From Halobellus limi (lineage in GTDB: Archaea; Halobacteriota; Halobacteria; Halobacteriales; Haloferacaceae), in the NCBI RefSeq assembly GCF_004799685.1, contig NZ_CP031311.1:2473355-2537354 (forward strand): a stretch of 64,000 nucleotides of DNA, given 5' to 3'. This document shows positions 52,213-60,134 of the stretch, one piece after another; positions within the stretch are counted from its first letter, which is position 1; each line of letters begins with the position of its first letter. The notes beneath the pieces were generated by a model. That model was not told where the DNA came from and made no database searches. It worked only from the letters and a program-made list of their open reading frames with translations. Both the position numbers and the translations under genes were made by a program.

Positions 52213-53072
52213 GCGGCGTGCCGGACCCAGGCGACGTCGGGGCCGACTCCGTGTTCGAGTCGACGGTCCGCGGGGAGGTCTGTCGGCTCTCCCGGCCGGG
52301 GACGCGGTGGCTCTCGACCGGATACGCGGGCGGAGAGTCCGTCGCCGACGCCGCCTACCTCCTCTCGGTGCCGGAGGGGTGGGCGGACGTCGACGTTTCG
52401 GGCTACGTCCGACGCCGCCTTCGAGAAGTCGGCTTCGGCGGCGATCGGTCGGACGACGACCGAAGCGGCGACGACCGGGCGGGCGGGAATCGAGGCGAGG
52501 GGCGATCCGACGATGATGGAGACGCCGCGCCGGCGCTCCTCACCGGCGTCTCGATGCGACACGCGCGCCGCGCCCGACTCGGCCCGGTCGAGGCCGTCGT
52601 CACCGCGGGCGTGAGTAATCCGGCTGCGCTGCCGATGGCAGCGGACGGGCGGAGCGACCGGAACACCGGAGGCCAGCGCGGCGACCGCAGCGACGGCGAC
52701 GGCGACCGGCGGCACGCCGGTACCGTCAACGTCGTCGTCGGGACGACGCGGTCGCTCGCGCCCGGCGCGCTCGCGAACCTCGTCGCCGTCGCCGCGGAGG
52801 CGAAGGCGGCGACGCTACTCGATCGGACTGGCTTCCCGGGGACGACCTCCGACGCGGTCCTCGTCGGCTGCGATCCCGGCGGCGAGCCGGCGGCCTTCTC
52901 GGGGAGCGCCACGGAAGTCGGATCGGCGGCGCGCGCCTGCGTCCGCGACGCGCTGCTCGCCGCCCTGGAGTCGCGCTACGTGGACGAGGCGCCGCCGGGA
53001 TCCGTCACGGAAGCGGAGTACGGCGTCGTGACCGACGAGCGTGCCGACGTCGAGGCCGTCGTCGACGAGTGA
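52209..53072 (+). CDS. cbiZ: Adenosylcobinamide amidohydrolase CbiZ
   Basis: 287-residue amidohydrolase that removes the aminopropanol side chain of scavenged cobinamide so that it re-enters the pathway at cobyric acid. Family landmarks are WLSTGYAGGESVADAAYLLS, VEAVVTAGVSNPAALPMAAD, TVNVVVGTTRSLAPGALANL and ALLAALESRYVDEAPPGSVT. Two acidic, Arg/Gly-rich inserts (about 78-105 and 141-163) look like low-complexity expansions. ATG overlaps the cobD stop by four bases. It is the last gene of the tight block. Confidence 0.92.
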   Translation: MSGVPDPGDVGADSVFESTVRGEVCRLSRPGTRWLSTGYAGGESVADAAYLLSVPEGWADVDVSGYVRRRLREVGFGGDRSDDDRSGDDRAGGNRGEGRSDDDGDAAPALLTGVSMRHARRARLGPVEAVVTAGVSNPAALPMAADGRSDRNTGGQRGDRSDGDGDRRHAGTVNVVVGTTRSLAPGALANLVAVAAEAKAATLLDRTGFPGTTSDAVLVGCDPGGEPAAFSGSATEVGSAARACVRDALLAALESRYVDEAPPGSVTEAEYGVVTDERADVEAVVDE

Positions 53073-53116
53073 CGGCGAACAGTCATCGACGGGTGATGGC
53101 GAACAGTCGGCACGGG
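53069..53116. repeat. 24-bp tandem duplication across the cbiZ stop codon
   Basis: GTGACGGCGAACAGTCATCG (53069 on) recurs as GTGATGGCGAACAGTCGGCA (53093 on), a 24-base period. The cbiZ TGA is inside the first copy. It resembles the 24-bp duplication at the hisF stop in size and position. Confidence 0.75.
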
Positions 53117-53136
53117 AGCATCCGCGACTCACTCAT

Positions 53137-53213
53137 ACTGATTACTCTCGTCTCTTGCCGCCGAGCGCCGTAAACGGGGGTGGCGCTCGGCGGGAAAAGT
53201 GAGAGTAATCAGT
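53137..53213. repeat. 77-bp nested palindrome between cbiZ and cbiA
   Basis: Outer perfect 13-bp arms ACTGATTACTCTC (53137-53149) and GAGAGTAATCAGT (53201-53213) enclose perfect 12-bp inner arms CCGCCGAGCGCC (53158-53169) and GGCGCTCGGCGG (53182-53193), around a 12-base loop. In RNA it would make a long hairpin. It could be a terminator-like leader structure, a palindromic dispersed element or a protein site. The rest of the 328-base gap up to 53400 shows no gene. Confidence 0.85.
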
Positions 53214-53367
53214 GTCAGAACCCGCGTCGACGTGCCGAACGATCGCGACCCGACGCGGGACAGCTTTCAGATCACGGGGGTGGTGGTCCCGTAATCGCGT
53301 AAAAAGGTTCGTCGTGCACCGGAATCGCGCCCTGATGTGAGCCGGCGCGACGCCGTGCACACGGAAT

Positions 53368-53377
53368 CACTTAACCG
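53368..53377 (+). promoter_or_regulatory. TATA element for cbiA
   Basis: CACTTAACCG is centred 29 bases before the ATG at 53401. cbiA therefore has its own promoter after the palindrome. Confidence 0.5.
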
Positions 53378-53400
53378 ACAGCGTCGCGGAGGCTACCCCG

Positions 53401-54732
53401 ATGACCACCGACGCGGTGCCCTCGGACCTCCCCGGCGTCGTCCTCGCGGGGACGGCGTCGGGCGTGGGCAAGACCGTCGCGACGCTCGCGGTCTGTCGCG
53501 CGCTCGAACGCGCCGGACGGACCCCCGTCGCCGCGAAGGCCGGCCCGGACTTCATCGATCCGAGCCACCACGCGGCCGTCCTCGACCGCCCGTCGCGGAC
53601 GCTGGACCCGTGGCTGGCCGGCGAAACCGGCGTCAGGCGCGCCTACGCGCGGGGCGCCGACGACGGCGACGTCTGCGTCGTCGAGGGGATGATGGGGCTG
53701 TACGACGGCGACGTCAGCACCGCCGCCGTCGCCGCGGCGCTCGATCTCCCCGTGGTGCTCGTCGTCGACGCCTCCGCGGGGATGGAGAGCGTCGCGGCGA
53801 CGGCGCTCGGGTTCCAGCAGTACGCCGAGCGAGCGGGCTACGACGTCGACGTCGTGGGCCTGCTCGCCGCCCGGGCACACGGCGGACGGCACGAGCGAGG
53901 CATCCGCGACGCCGTCGAGGGCCTCCGGTACGTCGGCCGGACGCCGCGGCTCGACGGACTGGAGATCCCGGACCGTCACCTCGGATTGCACTTCGGCGAG
54001 GAGTCGCCCGTCTCCGAGGAGGCGCTGGACTCGGCGGCGCGGCAGATCCGGACCGGCGTCCTCCTGGACCTCGCTCGCCGGCCGCGTCTCGACACCTCGG
54101 CCTCCCTCCGCGCGGACGACGAGACGGGCGTCCGGGTCGCCGTCGCCGCCGACGACGCGTTCCGGTTCGTCTACCCGAGCACCCGGGACCGACTCGCCGC
54201 CCGCGGATCGGTCGAGACGTTCTCGCCCGTCGCGGGCGATTCGGTCCCCGACTGCGACGTCGTCTACCTCCCCGGCGGCTATCCGGAACGACACGCGGCG
54301 GCGCTCTCGGCGTCGGCGACGACGGACGACCTCGCCGCCCGCGCGGCCGACGGCCTCCCGATCTTCGGCGAGTGCGGCGGGATGATGGCGCTCGGTGAGT
54401 CGCTGACGACGACCGAGGGCGTCGAACACGCGATGGCGGGCGTCCTCCCGATCGAAACGCGGATGACCGACGGACCGGTGGCGCTCGATCACGTCGGCGT
54501 CCGCGCCCGGGAGGACAACCTCATTGCGCCCGCGGGCGAGACGCGCCGGGGCCACGAGTTCCACTACTCCTCGGGGACGGCCGCCCCCGACGCGCGGTAC
54601 GCCTTCGAGATGGTCCGCGGGGCCGGCGTCGACGGGGCCAACGACGGTCTCGTCGAGTACCGGACGCTCGGGACGTACGCGCACTTCCACGTCGGATCGG
54701 ACGCGTTCGACTACCTGCTCGAAACCGTCTGA
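53401..54732 (+). CDS. cbiA: Cobyrinic acid a,c-diamide synthase CbiA/CobB
   Basis: 443-residue glutamine amidotransferase that amidates side chains a and c of cobyrinic acid using ATP. The N-terminal P-loop is VVLAGTASGVGKTVATLAVC (about residues 13-32). The Walker-type VVEGMMGLYDGD follows. The class-I glutaminase Cys lies in IFGECGGMMALGE (about 325), with the His near the end in RRGHEFHYSSG. It is separated from the other cob genes by the 53137 palindrome, on the same strand. CobQ would be larger and lack the LYDGD motif. Confidence 0.93.
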   Translation: MTTDAVPSDLPGVVLAGTASGVGKTVATLAVCRALERAGRTPVAAKAGPDFIDPSHHAAVLDRPSRTLDPWLAGETGVRRAYARGADDGDVCVVEGMMGLYDGDVSTAAVAAALDLPVVLVVDASAGMESVAATALGFQQYAERAGYDVDVVGLLAARAHGGRHERGIRDAVEGLRYVGRTPRLDGLEIPDRHLGLHFGEESPVSEEALDSAARQIRTGVLLDLARRPRLDTSASLRADDETGVRVAVAADDAFRFVYPSTRDRLAARGSVETFSPVAGDSVPDCDVVYLPGGYPERHAAALSASATTDDLAARAADGLPIFGECGGMMALGESLTTTEGVEHAMAGVLPIETRMTDGPVALDHVGVRAREDNLIAPAGETRRGHEFHYSSGTAAPDARYAFEMVRGAGVDGANDGLVEYRTLGTYAHFHVGSDAFDYLLETV

Positions 54733-54737
54733 GCGGA

Positions 54738-54800
54738 GAGACGGAGCGGGTTGAGTGGGAGACGGAGCGGGTTGAGTGGGGAACAGAGCGGGTCGATGGG
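54738..54800. repeat. 21-bp tandem repeats after cbiA
   Basis: The unit GAGACGGAGCGGGTTGAGTGG is at 54738-54758 and identically at 54759-54779, with a degenerate third copy at 54780-54800. It starts five bases after the cbiA stop. Confidence 0.85.
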
Positions 54801-54920
54801 TAGACCACGCGCGAGGGGCGCAGGCGGACGTCGAAGCGCGCGGCCGACGCGGCCGTGCCGCGTCCGTCCCGGACCCATCTCGCAGGGTTTATGCCGCCGC
54901 CGGGGGTATCACGCGATACT

Positions 54921-55193
54921 ATGGCCGAACAGAAGGCGCGACAGACCGGCAGCGCCGGTCGCTTTGGTGCGCGATACGGGCGCGTCGCCCGTCGACGCGT
55001 GAAGGAGATCGAAGAGGCAACGCGGAACGCGACGGTCGACGAGGACAGCGTCACCCGTCTCGAACCCGGCATCTGGCAGAACGACGAGACCGGCGAGGTC
55101 TTCACCGGCGGCACGTACCGCCCGCAGACCCCCGGCGGCAAGCAGGTCCGCCGTTCGATCCGCGCGGCGCTCTCCGGCGAGAGCGACGAGTGA
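54921..55193 (+). CDS. Large ribosomal subunit protein eL43 (L37Ae), cysteine-free
   Basis: 90-residue ribosomal protein. The conserved N-terminus [20 protein letters not shown] and the C-terminal [20 protein letters not shown] match L37Ae. Family members normally carry a four-cysteine zinc ribbon in the middle (CPxC...CxxC), but here the whole protein has no cysteine, so the ribbon core is metal-free. It lies before rpoP, pcc1 and prefoldin beta, a conserved archaeal neighbourhood. Confidence 0.9.
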   Translation: MAEQKARQTGSAGRFGARYGRVARRRVKEIEEATRNATVDEDSVTRLEPGIWQNDETGEVFTGGTYRPQTPGGKQVRRSIRAALSGESDE

Positions 55194-55271
55194 GCGCGGT
55201 CGCGTGACCGGTCCGAACGCAACCGTCCACACACGAAAGAGCCAACACCCCCACACCCCACGTATTTATCA

Positions 55272-55406
55272 ATGAGCTACAAGTGTTCCCGGTGCAAGCG
55301 CGACGTCGAACTGGACGAGTACGGCGGCGTCCGCTGCCCGTACTGCGGGCACCGCATCCTGCTGAAGGAGCGCGCGCCGGACGTCAAGGAAGTCCCGGTC
55401 GAATAG
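55272..55406 (+). CDS. rpoP: DNA-directed RNA polymerase subunit P (Rpb12)
   Basis: 44-residue zinc protein: [20 protein letters not shown], then a second pair in [20 protein letters not shown]. The CxxC...CxxC layout and length are those of archaeal RpoP. A TATTTATC stretch lies immediately upstream, too close to be its own leaderless TATA box. It is likely co-transcribed from eL43, 78 bases before. Confidence 0.93.
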   Translation: MSYKCSRCKRDVELDEYGGVRCPYCGHRILLKERAPDVKEVPVE

Positions 55407-55422
55407 CCCGTTTTCGAGTCCG

Positions 55423-55713
55423 ATGGCGAGTCGAGAGGCGGCCGCCCTCGGGGTCGCTCACACCGCGGAGATCGACTTCGAGTACGGCGAGGAGCGCCGC
55501 GCCCGGATCGTCGAAGAGAGCGTTCGCGTCGAGGTCGACGAGATCGCGGACGACCGCTCCCGAGCAACCGTCGCCCGCGACGGACGCGTCGTCAGGGTGA
55601 CCGTCGAGGCGGCGGATCTGATCGCGCTCCGCGCGGGGGTGAACACCTGGACCCGTCTGCTGGAGGTCGCAGAGCGCATCACCCGAACGGGCGATCGCCT
55701 CGTGGAGGAGTGA
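55423..55713 (+). CDS. pcc1: KEOPS complex subunit Pcc1
   Basis: 96-residue dimerisation subunit of KEOPS, which makes the universal t6A37 modification of ANN-decoding tRNAs with Kae1-Bud32-Cgi121. The Pcc1 pattern is visible in [20 protein letters not shown] and in the C-terminal [20 protein letters not shown], a dimer-forming helix. It is 16 bases after rpoP. Confidence 0.9.
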   Translation: MASREAAALGVAHTAEIDFEYGEERRARIVEESVRVEVDEIADDRSRATVARDGRVVRVTVEAADLIALRAGVNTWTRLLEVAERITRTGDRLVEE

Positions 55714-55769
55714 CACCCGCTGATCGGAGAATACGGGCCTTTTTCAGTCAGCATCCCGTCGCCTCGGGT

Positions 55770-56162
55770 ATGCAGGGCAATCTGCCGCCGGAAGCACAAG
55801 AGAAACTCGAGGAACTACAGGACCTTCAGGAGACCGCACAGAAGGTGGCCGCCCAGAAGGAACAGGCCGAGTCGACGCTCACCGAGTCGAAGACGGCGCT
55901 CGACGCCCTCGATGACATCGACGAGGACACGACGATGTACCGCGAGATCGGCGAGCTGCTCGTCGAGGCCGACTACGACGAGGCGTACGACGAACTCTCC
56001 GAGAAGGTCGACAGCCTCGAGGTCCGCGTCGAACAGCTCGGAAAGCAGGAGGAGCGCGTCGAAGAGCAGTTCGAGAGCCTCCAGGAAGAGCTCCAGCAGA
56101 TGCTCCAGGGCGGCGGCGCGGGCGGACCGCCGATGGGCCCCGGCGGCGCGGGCGGCGCGTAA
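55770..56162 (+). CDS. pfdB: Prefoldin subunit beta
   Basis: 130-residue chaperone subunit with two long coiled-coil helices ([20 protein letters not shown], then [20 protein letters not shown]) joined by a beta hairpin ([20 protein letters not shown]). The Gly/Pro-rich tail ([17 protein letters not shown]) is typical of haloarchaeal members. It forms a hexamer with alpha subunits to hand unfolded proteins to the thermosome. The start follows 56 bases after pcc1. Confidence 0.94.
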   Translation: MQGNLPPEAQEKLEELQDLQETAQKVAAQKEQAESTLTESKTALDALDDIDEDTTMYREIGELLVEADYDEAYDELSEKVDSLEVRVEQLGKQEERVEEQFESLQEELQQMLQGGGAGGPPMGPGGAGGA

Positions 56163-56168
56163 TCGCCG

Positions 56169-56417
56169 ATGCCGACCGACGAAGAGGTCGTCCAGGTGGC
56201 CGCCGAAGCCGCTGAGGGCGTGATACTCGGCCACTACAAGCAATCGGCGCTGACCGATTTCGACGTGACCGTGACGTTCGAGGAGGGCGTCCTCGACGTC
56301 GACGTCTACGTCAACGCGCCCGACGACGCCGAGACCGACGCCGACGAGGTCGCCGACGAGGCCGCGCGGGCGGCCGGCGAGGCCGTCGACGAACTGTTCG
56401 CGGTCGAAGACGAGTAA
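56169..56417 (+). CDS. DUF3194 family protein
   Basis: 82-residue acidic protein, MPTDEEVVQVAAEAAEGVIL, with the central beta segment DFDVTVTFEEGVLDVDVYVN and a C-terminal helix. It belongs to the small archaeal DUF3194 family, usually encoded next to prefoldin beta as here (six bases after it). Function unknown. Confidence 0.88.
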   Translation: MPTDEEVVQVAAEAAEGVILGHYKQSALTDFDVTVTFEEGVLDVDVYVNAPDDAETDADEVADEAARAAGEAVDELFAVEDE

Positions 56418-56534
56418 GCCGTCGACTCCGCGGCCGAAGGCGGGGACCGATCGACCCCGCGCCGGCGACGAGGTGGCGACCGCGGCGGTCTCGCGGCGCT
56501 TTTTCCGTTCGATGAACCGAAACAGCGGCCGCTC

Positions 56535-56617
56535 ACGCGGAGCGGATGCGTGGAGTGGGTCGGACACGCGGGTCGGATGCGTGGGGTAGATCGGATACGC
56601 GGAGCGGATTTCCGGAT
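56535..56617. repeat. 31-bp direct repeats between DUF3194 and DUF2070 genes
   Basis: A unit beginning ACGCGG is repeated at 56535, 56566 and 56597 (31-base period), with variable ends. It fills most of the 215-base gap between the two convergent genes. Confidence 0.65.
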
Positions 56618-56632
56618 ACGTCGAGGGGCGGC

Positions 56633-58648
56633 CTACGCGAAGAGGAAGATGAGGACGCTGACGGCGACGGCCGCGAGGATGATCGAGACGGCGAACGCGC
56701 CGCCCATCGCGACGACCGCGTTCGCGTGGCTGGCCAGCGTCTCCGTGCGGTCGTTGCCGAAGACCGTGACCTCCGCGCGCTCGACGGCGACGCCGGCCTC
56801 GACGGGTTCGAGGTCCGCCCGGGCCTCCGTGACGAGCTCGCAGACGAGCGTCCGGAGTTCGTCCCAGTCGATGGCCGCGCCGACCTGGTTGTCGGCCTCG
56901 ACGGTGTTGACGATGTGCGTGTCGGTCGTCATCACCTCCGCCTCGTCGAGGGGACCGTCTTCTACGACCGCCTCGACGAGTTCGCCGCGGAGTCCGGGTT
57001 CCATATTGTTGCCGTCGACCAGCACGTACGCGGTCTCCTGGTCGTCGACGGCGGTGACCGCCACGCGGACGCCGAGAGGCCCGATCCCGTCCGCGGGCGT
57101 CCACGGCGTCTCGTCCCACGCGACGCCGAGTTCGAGCCCGTGACGGTCGGCCGCCGAGAGCCGCTGGCCGGAGACGCCGGCCGCGCCGATCATATCGAAC
57201 GCGCGCTTGGACCCGGGCGTGACGTGGCCCAGGTCGGGGCCGCTCAGGCCGTCGTTGGAGTTGTGCGCGTCGACGAGGACGACGTCGTCGAGGCCGCTGG
57301 TGCGGGCCTCCGCCGCCGCGGAGAGGCCGACCCCGAACTCGACGTCGTCGGCGAACCCCGGTGCGTACGTCGAGACCAGGAGGGCGTCGTCGCCGAAGGC
57401 CTGCCCGAGCATCGACGCCTCGCCGGAGCGGACGCGGACGCTGCGGGTCGCGGCGTCGTCGTAGATGATCCGGTCGGCCGCGGTGCGGGCGGCGTCGAGG
57501 ATCTCGTCCACCTCGCGCTCGGTCACGAGGTTGAAGTCGTGGCCGGCGGTGGCGTGCGGCGGGAAGACGAGCCCCGAGCAGTCGGTTGCGACGCGCTCGG
57601 GGAAGTTGCCGCCGCCGATCTCGCCCATCGGGCCGGGGTGGATCATCGGGAGCACGAACCGGGCCTTCTCGTCGCCGGAGCTGTCTTTTTCCCCCGCGTC
57701 CGCGTCGCTGGCGGTCGATCCGTCATCGGCCTCACCGCCGTCGGCCGCGGCGCCCGTGTCGTCGCTCCCACTGCCATCGGCCCCGTCCACTCGACGGAAC
57801 GAGAGCACCGAGACCGGTACGATCGCCTCCTCGCCGAGTTGCTGGAAGAACTCCTCGAGTTCCCGCGACCCCTCGGCGACGTGGCCCACGAAGCCGCGGA
57901 GGAAGTCCAGAAGCGAGACGCCGAGACTCCGCTTCCAGGGCCTGTCGACGGCGACGATGAAGACGTAGACGGCGAGCGCGTAGATGCCGCAGGTGATCGC
58001 CAGCAGCGCGAAGTGTTCGGCGGTGATCGCCGAGAGCTCCGCGGGCGCGTCGGCCGAGCGGGCGAGATACGGCGTCAGATAGGCGTCGATGAGTGGGCCG
58101 CCGACCTCCAGAAAGCGGAGCGTGCCGCTGTAGACGAACAGCAGGACCGCGGCGGCGAGCGTCTGGAGGCTCGCGGGGATCGACGCCACGAGAATCGACG
58201 AGCGCGAGACCGCCATAATCACCAGCAGCCGGAAGGCGAAGATCGAGGCGAGACCGACGACCAAGGCGTCGTAGACGAACTGCTGTTCGAGCGAGGTGAG
58301 CACCGATACGATCGCCGCGAGCGTGACGATCGCCACCAGGATGATCTCGGAGATCAGCGCGAGCAGCGACGACCGGTTGGGCGTGAGCTTCCCCCCGACG
58401 AACCGGTCGACGCCGGTCGTCCCGAAGGCGGCGACGACGGTCGGGATGCCGATGAAGAAGATCCCCTCCCAGGCGTCGCGGCCGAGGATGAAGAGCCCGC
58501 GCCACGTCCGGACGTAGGCGCCGGAGTCGAACGCGGCGATTCCGGCGAGCGCAGCGAGCAGGAGCGCGAACGCGAGACTGGTGTACCAATTGGGAGCGCG
58601 GAAGATGAACCGGGACAGACTCGCGAGGTCGCTTTGGGTCGAGGTCAT
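56633..58648 (-). CDS. DUF2070 family membrane protein
   Basis: 671-residue protein. An N-terminal part with about eight membrane helices (residues 1-245, e.g. WYTSLAFALLLAALAGIAAF and ITCGIYALAVYVFIVAVDRP) precedes a large soluble domain (about 250-620) and a C-terminal membrane anchor (VVAMGGAFAVSIILAAVAVS). The soluble part contains IHPGPMGEIGGGNFPERVAT and ATAGHDFNLVTEREVDEI, conserved in the archaeal DUF2070 family, for which no function is known. It is followed on the minus strand by no other gene; guaAA lies upstream, 43 bases away. Confidence 0.9.
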   Translation of the reverse strand: MTSTQSDLASLSRFIFRAPNWYTSLAFALLLAALAGIAAFDSGAYVRTWRGLFILGRDAWEGIFFIGIPTVVAAFGTTGVDRFVGGKLTPNRSSLLALISEIILVAIVTLAAIVSVLTSLEQQFVYDALVVGLASIFAFRLLVIMAVSRSSILVASIPASLQTLAAAVLLFVYSGTLRFLEVGGPLIDAYLTPYLARSADAPAELSAITAEHFALLAITCGIYALAVYVFIVAVDRPWKRSLGVSLLDFLRGFVGHVAEGSRELEEFFQQLGEEAIVPVSVLSFRRVDGADGSGSDDTGAAADGGEADDGSTASDADAGEKDSSGDEKARFVLPMIHPGPMGEIGGGNFPERVATDCSGLVFPPHATAGHDFNLVTEREVDEILDAARTAADRIIYDDAATRSVRVRSGEASMLGQAFGDDALLVSTYAPGFADDVEFGVGLSAAAEARTSGLDDVVLVDAHNSNDGLSGPDLGHVTPGSKRAFDMIGAAGVSGQRLSAADRHGLELGVAWDETPWTPADGIGPLGVRVAVTAVDDQETAYVLVDGNNMEPGLRGELVEAVVEDGPLDEAEVMTTDTHIVNTVEADNQVGAAIDWDELRTLVCELVTEARADLEPVEAGVAVERAEVTVFGNDRTETLASHANAVVAMGGAFAVSIILAAVAVSVLIFLFA

Positions 58649-58691
58649 GACGGGGAGTGCTGGGATAGGACGGTTCGGAGACGCGAACGGG

Positions 58692-59240
58692 CTACTCGCA
58701 GATCGAGACGAAGTTGCGGAACACTTCCTCGCCGCGTTCGGTGTGGGCGACCTCGGGGTGCCACTGCACGCCGTAGAGGTCCCGGTCGGTGTCGCTCATC
58801 GCCTCGACGTCGCAGACGTCGGAGGTGGCGGTTCGGGTGAACCCCTCGGGCACCTCCTTCACCTCGTCGGCGTGGCTGGCCCACACGCGCGTCTCGGGGG
58901 CGAGCGAGCCGACGAGCGGGTCCTCGTCGTCGAGGATCTCGACGTCGACGTCGGCGTATCCGCCGTAGTCGCCGGAGCCGACCGCGCCGCCGAGTTCGGC
59001 CGCGAGGATCTGCATCCCCAGGCAGATGCCGAAGACGGGGACGTCGAGGTCGAGGTAGTCCGGGGAGTTGCCGATGCGGTCCATGTCCGGGCCGCCCGAG
59101 AGGACGATCCCGTCGGCGTCGATCTCCGCGGGCGGGGTGTCGTTGTCGAGGATGTCGACGTCGACGTCGAGGTCGCGGAGCGCGCGCCGTTCGAGATGGG
59201 TGAACTGGCCGTGGTTGTCGATGACGACGATGCGGGTCAT
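58692..59240 (-). CDS. guaAA: GMP synthase glutamine amidotransferase subunit A
   Basis: 182-residue class-I glutamine amidotransferase supplying ammonia to the separate GMP synthetase subunit (GuaAB). Catalytic Cys in FGICLGMQILAAELG (about residue 76); His and Glu in GVQWHPEVAHTERGEEV. The stand-alone two-subunit arrangement is archaeal. The start at 59240 (MTRIVVIDNHG) is the family start; the longer in-frame ORF up to 59321 is not used. It lies 43 bases upstream of the DUF2070 gene on the same strand. Confidence 0.93.
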   Translation of the reverse strand: MTRIVVIDNHGQFTHLERRALRDLDVDVDILDNDTPPAEIDADGIVLSGGPDMDRIGNSPDYLDLDVPVFGICLGMQILAAELGGAVGSGDYGGYADVDVEILDDEDPLVGSLAPETRVWASHADEVKEVPEGFTRTATSDVCDVEAMSDTDRDLYGVQWHPEVAHTERGEEVFRNFVSICE

Positions 59241-59386
59241 CAGTTGGGGAGTCTTACAGCGAAGAGAGGCAAAAAGCGCCCGGTCTGGGCGCGCGTCGGT
59301 CAGTTGACGTTTCCTCGCCACCGCTCCGACGGTCCTCAGCCTGGTCGCGGTGGAACCCCGGCCTGATCGCGGCGGCTACGGCGCCG

Positions 59387-59953
59387 TCACGAGCCGTCGG
59401 ACTCGCGACGCTCGCGGGCGGTCGAGAATCCGAACTCCGATCGCTCCTTCGCGCGACGCTCCTCGCGGGCGGCGAACGCCTCTGGGTCGGGTTCGACGTC
59501 GTCGTCGACGCGGGCGAACGAGCGGTGGATCTTCGCGTGACACCACCGACAGAGCGCGACGGTGATCTCGTGGCTCGGTTCCTCGGTGGTCCCGGAGCCG
59601 TCGGGGTCGGTACTCGCACGGTCGCCACCGCCGCTTCCGTACGACAGGTGGTGCTCTTCGAGCAGCGGCCGCGAGTCGTCGTGGGCGATCCGCACCGCTT
59701 CGAGGCCGCAGCGGACGCACTCGCGGCCGTCGGTGGTCGAGCGGTAGTGCGGGCAGTCGCGGAACTCGCTGTCCTCCTCGGCCGCGACGCAGTCGTAATC
59801 CGCAGCGCGCCGGGCGGCCGAGAACTCGGGGTCGTCGCCCGCGCGGGTGAGCGCGAACCGACAGCGCCCGTCGTCGGTGAGGTGATCGCAGACCCCGGCG
59901 TGCTCGTAGGGGTCGTCGACGCCGACCGGCGTGCCCGTTGGCGTCTCCTCCAT
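59387..59953 (-). CDS. Cys-rich HNH-endonuclease-like protein (DUF7097-like)
   Basis: 188-residue protein. An HNH-like core has PLLEEHHLSYG (about residue 97) and then ITVALCRWCHAKIHRSFARV (about 130). The N-terminal half carries a set of cysteines (CDHLTDDGRCRFALTRAGDD; DCVAAEEDSEFRDCPHYRS; CVRCG), so a second metal site is likely. From memory it corresponds to a haloarchaeal family labelled DUF7097 (unverified). Start at 59953; the upstream in-frame extension is repeat DNA. Target unknown. Confidence 0.75.
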   Translation of the reverse strand: MEETPTGTPVGVDDPYEHAGVCDHLTDDGRCRFALTRAGDDPEFSAARRAADYDCVAAEEDSEFRDCPHYRSTTDGRECVRCGLEAVRIAHDDSRPLLEEHHLSYGSGGGDRASTDPDGSGTTEEPSHEITVALCRWCHAKIHRSFARVDDDVEPDPEAFAAREERRAKERSEFGFSTARERRESDGS

Positions 59954-60000
59954 AGGCGGAACTCGGCGGCCGCGGAGTTGAATCCGACGGTGAGTCGGGT

Positions 60001-60066
60001 CGGAGCGGACCGACGCCCGACGGCGACTCCGGCCGGAGCGGACCGACGTCCGACGGTGACCCCGGA
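60001..60066. repeat. 33-bp tandem duplication upstream of the HNH-like gene
   Basis: CGGAGCGGACCGACGCCCGA begins a 33-base unit (60001-60033) that recurs at 60034-60066 with four changes. A weaker third copy covers about 59968-60000. It separates the divergent HNH-like and DUF192 genes. Confidence 0.8.
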
Positions 60067-60103
60067 AGGCCCCGGCCGGCACCGTCGGAGTCGGCGGTCG
60101 GTC

Positions 60104-60112
60104 GTTTTATCT
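60104..60112 (+). promoter_or_regulatory. TATA element for the DUF192 gene
   Basis: GTTTTATCT is centred 27 bases before the GTG at 60135. Confidence 0.5.
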
Positions 60113-60134
60113 CATCGGGCACAGACCGGAACCT

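Noticed and set aside
53073-53400. Cobalamin riboswitch before cbiA
   Set aside because: The structure seen is a simple nested palindrome and the B12-box core is absent; haloarchaeal cob genes are not known to use that riboswitch.
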